A DNA stretch of 64,000 bases from Nonomuraea sp. MG754425 (GCF_021699195.1 NZ_SSXE01000017.1:1-64000), one strand, 5' to 3'; positions 21,327 through 30,408 are shown, counted from the first letter of the stretch. Notes: generated by a model not told the origin, from the letters alone. Program-made: numbers and translations.

Positions 21327-22399
21327 TCGGCCGCCGGTGCGGGGGAACCCGGCTCCTCGTCGCCGCCACGGCGGCATGGACCGCGTTCCTCGTCCTGCAC
21401 GTCCTGCTCGCCGGCGACTGGTGGCCGTGGGTCATCTTCGAGATGACGCCCCCGCTGACCGCGGTGGCGGTGCCCCTGCTGTTGCTCGCGTTCGTGTGGC
21501 GCGCGCGCCCGGTGCGCCGCCCGCTGTCCGTGGTCCTGGTGCTCCTGCTGCTGGCCGGTGCCTATCTGGCCGGCTACGGCCGCGGGTGGACGTCCCCCGC
21601 CGCCGCCGGCCCGCAAGGTGCGGGGATCAAGGTCTTCGCCTGGAACACCGGCTACTGGGAGATGGAGAACAACCCGGACGCCTTCTTCACCTTCCTGCGC
21701 CAGCAGGACGCCGACGTCTACCTCCTCCAGGAACACCTGTACGCGATCCGCAACGACACGCCGTACAACGAGGTGATCCGCATCGACGCCACGCCCCGGC
21801 TCCGCACGGAGTTCCCGGGCTACCAGATCTCCATCGAAGGCGAGTTCGTCACCATGTCCCGGCTGCCCATCGTCGCGGAGCACCGCCAGACGGTCTCCAG
21901 CACCGGCGACGACTGGTTCTGGAAGGGACCGAAGTTCCAGCGCACCGAGATCCAGGTCGGCGGACGCCCGGTCTCCTTCTACAACGTGCACCTGCCGGGC
22001 CCCTACCGCGACGGCAACCCCTTGACCGCCGGGTTCTACCAGCGCCAGGTGAAGCAGAGCCTGTGGCGGTACGAGAACCTGAGCAAGCTGCGCGCGGACG
22101 TGGCCGCCAACCCCCTCCCGACCGTGCTGGCCGGCGACTTCAACTCGCCCTGGACGGAGCTGTACTCCTTCCGGCCCGGCATCCGGGCGCACGGCCCCCC
22201 CGGCGCGCTCGCGCCCCTGCACACCTGGCCCCTGTCCAACTTCGCCTTCCCCCGGATGTGGCGGCTCGACTGGCTGTACACCAGCGGCGACCTGGCCGTG
22301 CCCAGCTACCACCTCGACGGCGGAGGCAAGGTCCTGTCCGACCACGCGGCCCAGGAGTTCCGCGTCGTCGTCCCCGAGCAGAAGGGCGGCGTGACGTGA
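21323..22399 (+). CDS. Membrane-anchored endonuclease/exonuclease/phosphatase-family protein
   Basis: 358 residues from a GTG sharing GTGA with the sulfotransferase stop. Three N-terminal hydrophobic helices (about residues 8-90) precede an EEP catalytic domain: VFAWNTGYWEMENN, LLQEHLY (metal Glu), YNVHLPGP, VLAGDFNSPWTE (Asp/Asn pair), RLDWLYTSG and a C-terminal SDHAAQEFRV with the catalytic His. Members cleave phosphodiester or phosphomonoester bonds and the domain probably faces outward. Here it may release phosphate or phospholipid from a lipid-linked glycan. This family is not a standard part of known sulfated-glycan loci. Confidence 0.87.
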   Translation: MIGRRCGGTRLLVAATAAWTAFLVLHVLLAGDWWPWVIFEMTPPLTAVAVPLLLLAFVWRARPVRRPLSVVLVLLLLAGAYLAGYGRGWTSPAAAGPQGAGIKVFAWNTGYWEMENNPDAFFTFLRQQDADVYLLQEHLYAIRNDTPYNEVIRIDATPRLRTEFPGYQISIEGEFVTMSRLPIVAEHRQTVSSTGDDWFWKGPKFQRTEIQVGGRPVSFYNVHLPGPYRDGNPLTAGFYQRQVKQSLWRYENLSKLRADVAANPLPTVLAGDFNSPWTELYSFRPGIRAHGPPGALAPLHTWPLSNFAFPRMWRLDWLYTSGDLAVPSYHLDGGGKVLSDHAAQEFRVVVPEQKGGVT

Positions 22400-23619
22400 G
22401 GATCGTCATCGTCTCCACCGGCGCACCGCCCGACCCGTTCGGCGGGATCGGCACCTACATCGAAGGGCTGCTCGGCGGCCTGACCGCCCATGACGCCGAG
22501 GTGCACCTGGTGGGCGCGTCCCGGCATCCGCACCTGCCGCGCGTGTTCCGGCACCAGGGGGCGACCGTCCGCCGGGTGCTCGTCACGCCGCCGTGGGCGC
22601 GTACCTCGCTGCCGCGCTCCCGGATCGGGATGATGGCCGTCGTCGCCCGGCTGAACCTCGTCGGGGCCTGGTACGCCTGGCGGCTGCACGCCCGCGGCAA
22701 GGTGGACCTGGTCGCGGTGCACGACTGGATGTGCGCGCCGGCCGGGCTGGTCTGCGCCGTCCTGTTCCGGATACCGGTCTGCTACCACGTGCACTCCGCC
22801 GAGATCTTCCTGCGGGACCGGGGCCGGGGCCCGGTCTCCGCGCTCGGACGGGCGCTGAACCGGGCGCTGAGCCGCCGAGCCCGGTTGATCATGGTTCCGT
22901 CGCCGCACACCGCGGCCGGCATCCCCCACCTGGCCGGCCGGTCCGACGTCGCCGTGGTGTCGCACGGCGCGGGGAAGGCGTGGCGGATGACCTGCCCGGA
23001 CGACGTCGAACGCGCCGCCGTACGGGACAAGGTCCGGGCGTTGTACGGGATCCAGGACGACCAGCCGATGATCATGTTCGCCGGCCGGTACGGACCCCAC
23101 AAGGGGGTGACCGAGCTGATCGAGACGGTCCGCCGGATGCGGGCCGGCGGCACCGACGTCACCCTGGTCATGGCCGGCACCGGCTGGCCCGACGACACCG
23201 CCATCGACCAGCGGCTGCGCGAGCGGGTCGCGGAGGCGGGGCTGGCCGGGCGGGTGCACGTGCTCGGGCGCTACCTGGACACCGACGAGCTCCGCGACCA
23301 CGTGGTGGCGGCCGACGCGTGCGTCTTCCCCTCGACCTCGGAGTCGTTCGGGTTCGCCGCCCTGGAGGCGATGGCGCTGCGGGCCCGGGCCGTGGTCGGC
23401 CCCGGCTTCGACCCGGAGGTGGTCGGCAGCGCCGAGGGGGCGTGCGTGCGGACCGCCACGCTCGATCCGGACGAACTGGCGGACGCGCTGCTCCGGGTGC
23501 TGGGCGACGACGACCCGGGCCTGGGCGACCGGGCCCGCCGGTACGTCCTCGGCCGCCATTCCTGGGACACCGCGGCCACCCGTACGCTGCGGGCGTACGC
23601 CGAGGCGGTCCGGCGGTGA
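22396..23619 (+). CDS. Glycosyltransferase family 4, second copy
   Basis: 407 residues from GTG at 22396, overlapping the EEP stop by 4 nt. GAPPDPFGGIGTYIEGLLGGL opens the acceptor domain, IMFAGRYGPHKGVTELIETVRRM opens the donor domain, and FPSTSESFGFAALEAMALRA is the GT4 E-x7-E motif. It shares only the general fold with the first GT4 of the operon, so two different linkages are probably formed. Confidence 0.9.
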   Translation: MRIVIVSTGAPPDPFGGIGTYIEGLLGGLTAHDAEVHLVGASRHPHLPRVFRHQGATVRRVLVTPPWARTSLPRSRIGMMAVVARLNLVGAWYAWRLHARGKVDLVAVHDWMCAPAGLVCAVLFRIPVCYHVHSAEIFLRDRGRGPVSALGRALNRALSRRARLIMVPSPHTAAGIPHLAGRSDVAVVSHGAGKAWRMTCPDDVERAAVRDKVRALYGIQDDQPMIMFAGRYGPHKGVTELIETVRRMRAGGTDVTLVMAGTGWPDDTAIDQRLRERVAEAGLAGRVHVLGRYLDTDELRDHVVAADACVFPSTSESFGFAALEAMALRARAVVGPGFDPEVVGSAEGACVRTATLDPDELADALLRVLGDDDPGLGDRARRYVLGRHSWDTAATRTLRAYAEAVRR

Positions 23620-23675
23620 GCCCGCACCCGGGGAAGGCCGACGGCCGGTTCGGACGTCCCGCGAAAGGAGAAGCG

Positions 23676-24995
23676 TTGGCGCACCGCCTGACGGTGATCG
23701 GCACCGGATACCTGGGCGCGACCCATGCCGCGTGCATGGCCGAGCTCGGGTTCGAGGTGCTGGGCATCGACGTCGATCACGAGAAGGTGGCCCGGCTGGC
23801 GGCCGGTGACCTGCCCGTCCACGAGCCTGGTCTTCAGCAGCTCCTGCGCCGCAACCTCGACGCCGGGCGGCTCGCGTTCACGACGTCGTTCGAGCAGGCC
23901 GCCGCGTTCGGTGACGTGCACTTCCTGTGCGTGGGCACGCCCCAGCTCGCCGGCTCCGGGGCCGCCGACCTGAGCCAGGTCCACGGGGCCGTCGACGCGC
24001 TCGTCCCCCACCTGCGGCGGGAGTGCCTGATCGTCGGCAAGTCCACGGTCCCGGTCGGCACCGCCGCCGGGCTGGCCGAGCGCATCACCGCGGGCGCGCC
24101 CGTCGGCGACGGCGCCGAACTGGCGTGGAACCCGGAGTTCCTGCGCGAGGGCTACGCGGTGCAGGACACGCTACGCCCCGACCGCATCGTCATCGGCGCC
24201 GCCTCCGAGCGGGCCGGGCAGGTGCTGCGCGAGGTGTACGCCAAGCTGCTCGCCGAGGGCATCCCGCTGGTGCTCACCGACTACCAGACCGCGGAGCTGG
24301 TGAAGGTCGCGGCGAACGCGTTCCTCGCCACCAAGATCTCGTTCATCAACGCGATGGCCGAGGTCTGCGAGGTCTCGGACGCCGACGTCACCAAGCTCGC
24401 GGAGGCGCTCTCCCACGACGGCCGCATCGGCGGCAGGTTCCTGAGCCCGGGGCTCGGCTTCGGCGGCGGCTGCCTGCCCAAGGACATCCGCGCGTTCCTG
24501 GCCCGCGCCGGGGAACTGGGCGTGGACCGGGCACTGTCGTTCCTGCGCGAGGTGGACGCGATCAACCTGCGGTGCCGGGCCCGTACCGTCGGTCTGGCCC
24601 GTGACCTGGTCGGCGGCACGTTCGCGGGCAAGGCGATCGGCGTGCTCGGGGCGTCCTTCAAGCCCGGCTCCGACGACATCCGCGACTCCCCCGCGCTGGA
24701 CGTCGCCGCCACGATCCGCGAGCAGGGCGGCACGGTCACCGTGTACGATCCCGCGGCGCTGGCCAACGCCCGCCGGGCGCACCCGCACCTGGGCTACGCC
24801 ACGTCGACGCGGGAGGCGGCGCGCGACGCGGACGCCGTGCTGCTGCTCACCGAGTGGCGCGAGTTCCGCGAACTGGACCCCGAAATCCTCGGGAAGGTGG
24901 TCCGGGCCCGCAACATCGTCGACGGGCGCAACGCCCTGGACGCCGGGCGCTGGCGCGGGGCCGGCTGGACGTACCGGGCGCTGGGCCGCCCGTAG
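23676..24995 (+). CDS. UDP-glucose/GDP-mannose 6-dehydrogenase family
   Basis: 439 residues. VIGTGYLGATHAACMAELGFEVLGID is the NAD site, AELVKVAANAFLATKISFINAMAEVC the central helix, and GGGCLPKD carries the catalytic Cys; SFKPGSDDIRDSPALDV completes the family signature. It oxidises a nucleotide hexose twice to the uronate. TTG at 23676 follows AAAGGAG by 5 nt and family similarity starts there; a GTG at 23616 overlapping the previous stop by 4 nt is the alternative. Last gene of the glycan operon, so a uronic acid is expected in the product. Confidence 0.92.
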   Translation: MAHRLTVIGTGYLGATHAACMAELGFEVLGIDVDHEKVARLAAGDLPVHEPGLQQLLRRNLDAGRLAFTTSFEQAAAFGDVHFLCVGTPQLAGSGAADLSQVHGAVDALVPHLRRECLIVGKSTVPVGTAAGLAERITAGAPVGDGAELAWNPEFLREGYAVQDTLRPDRIVIGAASERAGQVLREVYAKLLAEGIPLVLTDYQTAELVKVAANAFLATKISFINAMAEVCEVSDADVTKLAEALSHDGRIGGRFLSPGLGFGGGCLPKDIRAFLARAGELGVDRALSFLREVDAINLRCRARTVGLARDLVGGTFAGKAIGVLGASFKPGSDDIRDSPALDVAATIREQGGTVTVYDPAALANARRAHPHLGYATSTREAARDADAVLLLTEWREFRELDPEILGKVVRARNIVDGRNALDAGRWRGAGWTYRALGRP

Positions 24996-25109
24996 CCGCC
25001 GGGGCGCGGACGGGCCAGGCGTCCAGCAGCCGCCATGCGGGTGTGGCGAGCTGGATGCCCAGGACCTTGCCGAGCTGTTCGGGCCGCTGCGGCGGGCCCG
25101 GTCCGGTGG

Positions 25110-26438
25110 TCAGGCCGGCCGGTCCCGCCGGGCGGACAGGGCCGCCGCGGCCAGGGGGAAGAGGGCGACGACCGCGAGTGTGCCGGGCAGGCCCAGGACC
25201 GCCGCCAGCGCCCCGGCGACGGCCGAGCCCACCCCGCCGCCGACGAAGAACGTCAGGTTGAGCAGCCCCATCCCCGCGCCGCGCAGCGCAAGGGGCAGTC
25301 GCGCCGACACCTCGCCGGTGATCACCACCTGGGTGACGGCGAACGCGGCCAGGCAGAGCGAGGCGGCGGCCACCGCGGGCCAGGGCCCGCCCAGGCCCGT
25401 CGCCGTCACGGCGAGAGCGACCGCCGCGGCCAGCGCGGCACCGGCCAGCAGCAGACGGGCGGGGCGGGGGCCGAGCCGTCCGGCGCGGCGGGACAACACC
25501 GCGCCGACCACCGCGCCGGGCAGCAGCGCCGCGCCGATCTCGAGCCCGCTCCAGCCGTACGACCTGGCCAGGAACTGCGGGACGACGTACATGGTGGCGA
25601 ACAGGCCGCCGAAGACGCCGACGCCGGTCAGGGCCGCGATCCGGTTGGCGGCCTGGCCGGTCACCTCGCGCGGGACGAAGCCGTCCGGCCGCCTGACCAT
25701 CCGCCGGGCCAGCGCGGCGGCGGCGAGCACGAGCACCGTGGCGAGCGCCGCCACGACCGGGCCGCCGAGCCGCAGCGTCCCGGCCTGGATGAGCACCAGC
25801 AGCGTGCTCACGGCGACGGTCAGCGTGGCGGCCCCGGTGACGTCGATCGGGCGGCGCGAGCCCGGCCGCCCGGCCAGCGGCAGGCAGAGCGGCACCGCCA
25901 GGACCGACAACACCGGCAGCACGAGGGCGACCCGCCAGCTCAGCCAGGTCGTCACCACGCCGCCAAGCAGCGTGGCGGTGGCCGCGAAGCCGGCCAGGAC
26001 CACGCCGTAACCGGCGAGCGCGCGGGACCGGCCGGCCGGGTCCACCCCGGCGAGCAGGGCGGCGCCGGCCGCCGCCGTGCCCCCGGAACCGGCGGCCAGC
26101 ACCAGCCGCCCGGCGACCACGACGCCGAGGCTGGGCGCCACGAGGCACACCAGCGTGCCGGCGGCGAGCAGCGCCGACGCCAGCATCAGCGTGGCCCGCA
26201 CGCCCCAGGAGTCGGCGAGCCGCCCGAAGATCGCGGTGCCGACGCCGAGCGCCAGCGCGTGCGCGGTCAGCACCCAGGCGACCTGCGCGGGGTCGGCCCG
26301 CAGCGCGATCGCGACCTGGGGCAGCGCCACGGCGGCGGACGTGACGCCGAACACCGACGGCCCGAACAGCGTGCCGATCCGCACGGCGCTCGACAGCGGC
26401 CCGATCCGCCCGCCTGCGGCCACGGAGACGGCGCTCAT
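25110..26438 (-). CDS. MFS transporter (drug:H+ antiporter-like)
   Basis: 442 residues with 12-14 hydrophobic helices. RLADSWGVRATLMLASALLAAG is the loop 2-3 motif A of major facilitator proteins and GRSRALAGYGVVLAGFAATATLLGG a motif C-like antiporter signature. Its ATG overlaps the stop of the upstream cupin gene by 4 nt, so the two form an operon. The substrate is unknown; efflux is the usual role. Confidence 0.88.
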   Translation of the reverse strand: MSAVSVAAGGRIGPLSSAVRIGTLFGPSVFGVTSAAVALPQVAIALRADPAQVAWVLTAHALALGVGTAIFGRLADSWGVRATLMLASALLAAGTLVCLVAPSLGVVVAGRLVLAAGSGGTAAAGAALLAGVDPAGRSRALAGYGVVLAGFAATATLLGGVVTTWLSWRVALVLPVLSVLAVPLCLPLAGRPGSRRPIDVTGAATLTVAVSTLLVLIQAGTLRLGGPVVAALATVLVLAAAALARRMVRRPDGFVPREVTGQAANRIAALTGVGVFGGLFATMYVVPQFLARSYGWSGLEIGAALLPGAVVGAVLSRRAGRLGPRPARLLLAGAALAAAVALAVTATGLGGPWPAVAAASLCLAAFAVTQVVITGEVSARLPLALRGAGMGLLNLTFFVGGGVGSAVAGALAAVLGLPGTLAVVALFPLAAAALSARRDRPA

Positions 26439-26932
26439 CGGGCGTTCCGCGGTGACCGCCAGGCGGTGTCCGGCACGAAGCGCACGTCGTAACGCTCCTG
26501 CTCCGGCAGCAGCCCCTCGAACGGCTCAAGACCGTGCTGGACGCGTCCGAGCCGCCGGAAGTAGCCGAACCGGTCGACGCCCGGCGTCAGCACGATCAGC
26601 AACTCGGCGCCCGTCCCCGGTGCCGCGCCGAACGCGTGCGGCAGCCCTGGCGGCACGACGACCAGCCCGCCGCTGCCGACGGTCGCCGTCTCGTCGCCGA
26701 GGAGGAACTCCATCTCCCCGCCGGCGACGAAGAACAGCTCCGTGGAGCGCGCGTGGTAGTGCGGCGCGGCGCCGTCGCGGCCCGGCCCGAGCGTGAGCAG
26801 GTTGGCGCCGAGCGCGCCCGCGGTGTGGCTCGCGTCGGCCAGCAGCGTGAACGCCCCGCCCGCCGGAAGGCCCACGACCTCCGCGGACTCCGCGGGGACG
26901 ACCAGGGCCTTCGTCATGGTGGCAGTCATCAT
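26435..26932 (-). CDS. Cupin-domain protein
   Basis: 165 residues. The two cupin motifs are visible: PHYHARSTELFFVAGGEMEF (His, His and Glu metal ligands) and PPGLPHAFG (the second His). It may be a small dioxygenase, isomerase or sensor. The start at 26932 (MMTATMTKALVV) follows AAGGGA; the longer frame to 27037 would run into the divergent LysR promoter. It is co-transcribed with the MFS gene and divergent from LysR, a classic inducible pair. Confidence 0.85.
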   Translation of the reverse strand: MMTATMTKALVVPAESAEVVGLPAGGAFTLLADASHTAGALGANLLTLGPGRDGAAPHYHARSTELFFVAGGEMEFLLGDETATVGSGGLVVVPPGLPHAFGAAPGTGAELLIVLTPGVDRFGYFRRLGRVQHGLEPFEGLLPEQERYDVRFVPDTAWRSPRNAR

Positions 26933-27021
26933 CCAGTTCCCTTCGAGATCGGCTTCCATTCGAGCGGGGGAAGAAGCCGGGAACCAGAAGCGGTTATGAC
27001 CGAGGACCATCACGGAACGAG

Positions 27022-27912
27022 ATGAATCGGGGAACAAGGGTGGAGTTGCGGCAGCTCGCGTACTTCGTGGCGGTCGCCGACGAGGGCGGTTTCGGGCGGG
27101 CCGCCGAGCGGCTCAGCATCGTGCAGTCGGCGGTGAGCCAGCAGGTCCGGCGGCTCGAACGCGAGCTGGGCGTGCCGCTGTTCGACCGTACGACCCGGCG
27201 CGTGCGGCTGACCGGCGCGGGCGAGCGCCTGCTGCCGGAGGCGCGCGCGGTGCTGGCCGCCGCGCGGCGCACCCGGCAGGTGGCCGCCGACCTCCGCGCG
27301 GGCACCGAGGGCGTGCTGCGGCTCGGCGTCGTGCACGGGCCGGGCGACCGCGTCTACCGGACGCTCAACGAGCTGGCCTCGGTCGCGCCGGGGCTCCAGG
27401 TCCGGCCGCGCCGCCTCCCCCTGCCCGCCCGGTTGGCCGCCGTACGCGCGGGCGAACTGGACGCGGCGCTGGTCCGCGCCCTCACCGACGCCCCCGGCCT
27501 GGAGCTCCTGCCGATCTGGGAGGACCCGCTGCACGTGGCGTTGCCCGCCGGGCACCCGCTGGCGCGCTCGTCCGTGCTCAGGCTCGAAGACCTGGCGGAC
27601 CTGCCGCTCCGGCTGGCCGCCCGCGAGGACAACCCGCCCTTCCACGACCTGGTCTCCGACGCGTGCCGGGCGGCCGGGGCCGCCCCGCCCGCCGGGCCGC
27701 CGTTCACGACGTTCGCCGAGACGCTGGCCGACATCGGCGTCGGGCCCGCGTCCTGGACGGTCTTCTACGAGGTCGCGGGCCTGCCCGAGCTGCCCAGGGT
27801 CGCGCTGCGCCCGCTCGTGGAGCCGGCGTTGACCACCTCGCTGGCCGTGCCGCCGGGCCCGCCCGCGCCCGCCGTCCGCCACCTGCTGGACGCCCTGGCC
27901 CGCGTCACCTGA
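27022..27912 (+). CDS. LysR-family transcriptional regulator
   Basis: 296 residues. The N-terminal HTH LRQLAYFVAVADEGGFGRAAERLSIVQSAVSQQVRRLERELGVPLFDRT is textbook LysR and the rest forms the two-lobed effector domain. It is divergent from the cupin-MFS operon with 89 bp between the starts, the normal arrangement for a LysR protein that activates its neighbours and represses itself. Confidence 0.92.
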   Translation: MNRGTRVELRQLAYFVAVADEGGFGRAAERLSIVQSAVSQQVRRLERELGVPLFDRTTRRVRLTGAGERLLPEARAVLAAARRTRQVAADLRAGTEGVLRLGVVHGPGDRVYRTLNELASVAPGLQVRPRRLPLPARLAAVRAGELDAALVRALTDAPGLELLPIWEDPLHVALPAGHPLARSSVLRLEDLADLPLRLAAREDNPPFHDLVSDACRAAGAAPPAGPPFTTFAETLADIGVGPASWTVFYEVAGLPELPRVALRPLVEPALTTSLAVPPGPPAPAVRHLLDALARVT

Positions 27913-27939
27913 CGCCCGTCGGCACGCCGGGCCCGGGTC

Positions 27940-28197
27940 TCACTCCAGGGGCAGGGGGCGGCGTGGCACGGGCGCGGTGTGGATGAGAGACGTGGTCGTG
28001 TGACCGTAGGGGGTGAACAGGTCGAGGATCGGTTCGAGCTCGTCGACCGCCCGCAGGTGCATCGTGAAGTAGAAGCAGTCGTCGCCGGTCATCCGGTAGC
28101 ACTCGACGATCTGGGGGACTTCCTGGGCGATCTTGGAGATGCGCTGGAGCTCCCGGATCGCCGGACGGATCCGGACCATCACGGTGACCGGAACCCC
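27940..28197 (-). pseudogene. Lrp/AsnC-family regulator remnant (C-terminal RAM domain only)
   Basis: About 85 codons encode VPVTVMVRIRPAIRELQRISKIAQEVPQIVECYRMTGDDCFYFTMHLRAVDELEPILDLF, a recognisable AsnC ligand-binding domain. No helix-turn-helix domain is found upstream in any minus frame, where about 65 residues would be expected; the longer open frame to 28422 is not protein-like. The N-terminal DNA-binding half has been lost. Confidence 0.75.
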
Positions 28198-28325
28198 GGC
28201 CCGCGCGCACCCACCGGGCGCGGGCCCTCTGCGAGACCTGACCCCAGCCGATCTTCTCGCGCCGCCGGTGATCCACCTGCCGTCCATGAACGAATCCAGG
28301 TCACCTCTCCGAAGAAGGGACTTCG

Positions 28326-29483
28326 ATGACCGAGCCTCACTGGTTACGCAGGACCCTGACGGCAAGCGTGATCCTGGCCGTCGCCGCGGGACTCCTGGCG
28401 TTGGCGCCCTCCGCCTCCGCATCCCCTTCCGCCGTCCCGCCGCCGTACGCGGCCGACCTCCCTGACCTCGGCACCCCCGCCGTGGCCTTCGACCGCGTCG
28501 GCACTCCCGTCGCGACCGGCGTCGCCGTACGCGGCGCCGACGGCTCGCTGCTGTACAGCCCCCGCTCGGGCTCCGCCTTCGGCGCGTTCCAGTCGCTCGG
28601 CGGTGTGATCGTCGGCGATCCGTCGGTGGTGGTGAACTCGGGCGGCACGCACTTCTTCGTCCGCGGCACCGACGACCAGGTGTACACCAACACGATCACT
28701 CCGTCCGGTGCCGTCACCGGCTACGCGCAGGTGCCCGGCCTGACCGTCACCGGCGACGTCGAGGCGATCGTCCCCAACCTCGTGCCGCCGACCAGCGTAC
28801 GGATCTTCGCTCGCGGCACCGACGGCGCCGTGTGGACCAACAACCTCAGCGGCGGCGCGTGGAGTGGCTGGAGCAGCCTCGGCGGCTACGCCACCAGCGA
28901 CATCACCGCCACCCGCACCTTCGTCGTCCCGAACGACACCATCCGGGTGTTCATCCGGGGGGCCGACAACCGCGTCTACGTCAACAGGGTGAGCACCAGC
29001 GGCGTCTCCGGTTTCGAGCCGCTCGCCGATCTGCAGGTGACCAGCAACATCGCCGTCGCCGAGGACGCCGTCTTCGGCGGCGGTTTCATCGCCGCCCGGG
29101 GCGCGGACAACGGTCTGTGGACGCTCAACCTGTATACCGTCCCGTACGTCTGGAAGCCGCTCGGCGGCACCGTCACCAGCGACATCGCCATCAGTTACCA
29201 GGCCAATGTCACCGCCTTCTACGTCCGGGGCACCGATGACGCCCTCTACGTCAACAAGGCGACCGCCCCGACCGCGGTCTTCCGCGGCTTCGAACGGATC
29301 GACGGCACGGTCACCGGCAACCCGGCGGCGTTCGGCTCCGGCCCCAACGCTCCGGGCACCGGGTTCCTGCTGGCCCGCCTCGCCGGCGGGTCGCTGGGCC
29401 TGAACATCGAGCCCAGTCCCTCGGTCCTGCCGCCGCACAAGTTCGGCGGCTACGCCCCGATCCCGGGCCCGGCCGTCGGCTGA
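28326..29483 (+). CDS. Secreted beta-propeller, PLL/fucolectin-like protein
   Basis: 385 residues. A Sec signal peptide (RRTLTASVILAVAAGLLALAPSASA, cleavage near residue 32) is followed by six to seven repeats of about 50 residues with the pattern VRGTDGxVYxNxxxx...GWSSLGG (for example FARGTDGAVWTNNLSGGAWSGWSSLGGYATSD). Such repeats form a seven-bladed propeller as in Photorhabdus PLL lectins, which bind fucose or O-methylated sugars. No catalytic motif is seen. It probably acts outside the cell in glycan binding. A hairpin follows the stop codon. Confidence 0.82.
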   Translation: MTEPHWLRRTLTASVILAVAAGLLALAPSASASPSAVPPPYAADLPDLGTPAVAFDRVGTPVATGVAVRGADGSLLYSPRSGSAFGAFQSLGGVIVGDPSVVVNSGGTHFFVRGTDDQVYTNTITPSGAVTGYAQVPGLTVTGDVEAIVPNLVPPTSVRIFARGTDGAVWTNNLSGGAWSGWSSLGGYATSDITATRTFVVPNDTIRVFIRGADNRVYVNRVSTSGVSGFEPLADLQVTSNIAVAEDAVFGGGFIAARGADNGLWTLNLYTVPYVWKPLGGTVTSDIAISYQANVTAFYVRGTDDALYVNKATAPTAVFRGFERIDGTVTGNPAAFGSGPNAPGTGFLLARLAGGSLGLNIEPSPSVLPPHKFGGYAPIPGPAVG

Positions 29484-29490
29484 GCCACCC

Positions 29491-29520
29491 TCGCCCGCGT
29501 CCTCTCGGGGGCGCGGGCGA
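29491..29520 (+). terminator. Hairpin after the propeller gene
   Basis: TCGCCCGCG and CGCGGGCGA form a perfect 9-bp stem around a 12-nt loop, 8 bp after the stop codon. No T tract follows, as is usual for many actinomycete terminators. Confidence 0.6.
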
Positions 29521-29549
29521 CCGCCTCTGCCCGGACCCGCTCAGATCGG

Positions 29550-29932
29550 TCAGCGGCGCACCCGATAGCGCAGGTGAAGCACCCGGTTGCCGTGAATCAC
29601 CACGTCGGGATCCTCCAACAGGTGCTGCGCGTGAACCGACCCGAAGAAGCGCTTGCCGGACCCGAACACGACGGGTACGACGTCCATGCGCACCTCGTCG
29701 ATCAGGCCCGCGGCCAGCACCTGGCCACCGACGTCGCCGGCGGCGACCTCGACCACGCGGTCACCCGCAAGCTCCTGCGCCTTGGCCACGGCTGCCTTGA
29801 CGATGAGCAACGCCGACGGCCCGGGGGCAGCGTCAGCCGGGCGTACGGCGGCGTGCCCTCCAGGTAGTAAAGGTCGTCGATCAGCCCGTCCAACGGCGGT
29901 CGCGGCACTCTGGACACGTACTCCACCCCCAC
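29550..29932 (-). pseudogene. Chimeric remnant: AraC-type N-terminus joined out of frame to RibD/DHFR-like C-terminus
   Basis: From 29932 the frame reads VEYVSRVPRPPLDGLIDDLYYLEGTPPYARLTLPP, the N-terminal end of AraC-family regulators with a DUF6597-like domain, for 37 codons. At about 29821 similarity stops and another frame (to 29550) encodes AVAKAQELAGDRVVEVAAGDVGGQVLAAGLIDEVRMDVVPVVFGSGKRFFG, the C-terminal half of a RibD/dihydrofolate-reductase-like protein. A deletion seems to have fused two former genes and left both inactive. Confidence 0.7.
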
Positions 29933-30015
29933 AGCATCGCCGACGCCCCGCCGGCATCGAGCGCCGGGACGGGCGTGCGTCCGGTGTTACGCAGTCGGCG
30001 GGTCGGTCAGGACCG

Positions 30016-30408
30016 TCAGCCCGTCAGCCGGTCGGAGCGGCGGCGCAGGTCGGCGGCGAACTCCTCGGCCCGGCCGAGCTGGGTGCGCAGCTTCTCGCAC
30101 CGTTCGCGGGCGGCCTCCTCGAACCGGCCCAGCCGCGCGAGCAGGTCCTCGCGCTCGTCCGCGCCGAGTGCCGCCGCGCCGAGGTCGTCCAGCCGGTCGG
30201 TGACGGCGAGCAGGTCGGCCATCTCCTCCAGCGTGAAGCCGAGCGGCTTCATCCGCCGGATGACCATCAGCCGCGCCACGTCGGCCTCGGTGTACAGGCG
30301 GAAGCCGCCCCGGGTGCGCGCCGACGGCCGGACCAGGCCGACCTCGTCGTAGTGGCGGATGGTGCGCAGCGACAGCTCCGTCCGGGCCGCCACCTGCCCG
30401 ATGTGCAT
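30016..30408 (-). CDS. MerR-family transcriptional regulator (short)
   Basis: 130 residues: HTH MHIGQVAARTELSLRTIRHYDEVGLVRPSARTRGGFRLYTEADVARL, then KPLGFTLEEMADLLAVTDRL and a C-terminal coiled coil; no metal-binding cysteines. GGGGAG directly precedes the ATG at 30408; an ATG at 30441 is possible. A perfect 24-bp palindrome lies 77-100 bp upstream between this gene and the SulP transporter gene, so it may control both. Confidence 0.87.
   Translation of the reverse strand: MHIGQVAARTELSLRTIRHYDEVGLVRPSARTRGGFRLYTEADVARLMVIRRMKPLGFTLEEMADLLAVTDRLDDLGAAALGADEREDLLARLGRFEEAARERCEKLRTQLGRAEEFAADLRRRSDRLTG

Noticed and set aside
25035..26492. 485-codon plus-strand frame opposite the MFS gene
   Set aside because: Composition (Gly/Arg/Gln/His-rich, no hydrophobic core) is typical of a shadow frame; the minus strand encodes a clear MFS transporter.
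28198..28422. N-terminal part of the AsnC-like ORF
   Set aside because: The residues do not form a helix-turn-helix and overlap the promoter and start of the divergent secreted-propeller gene.
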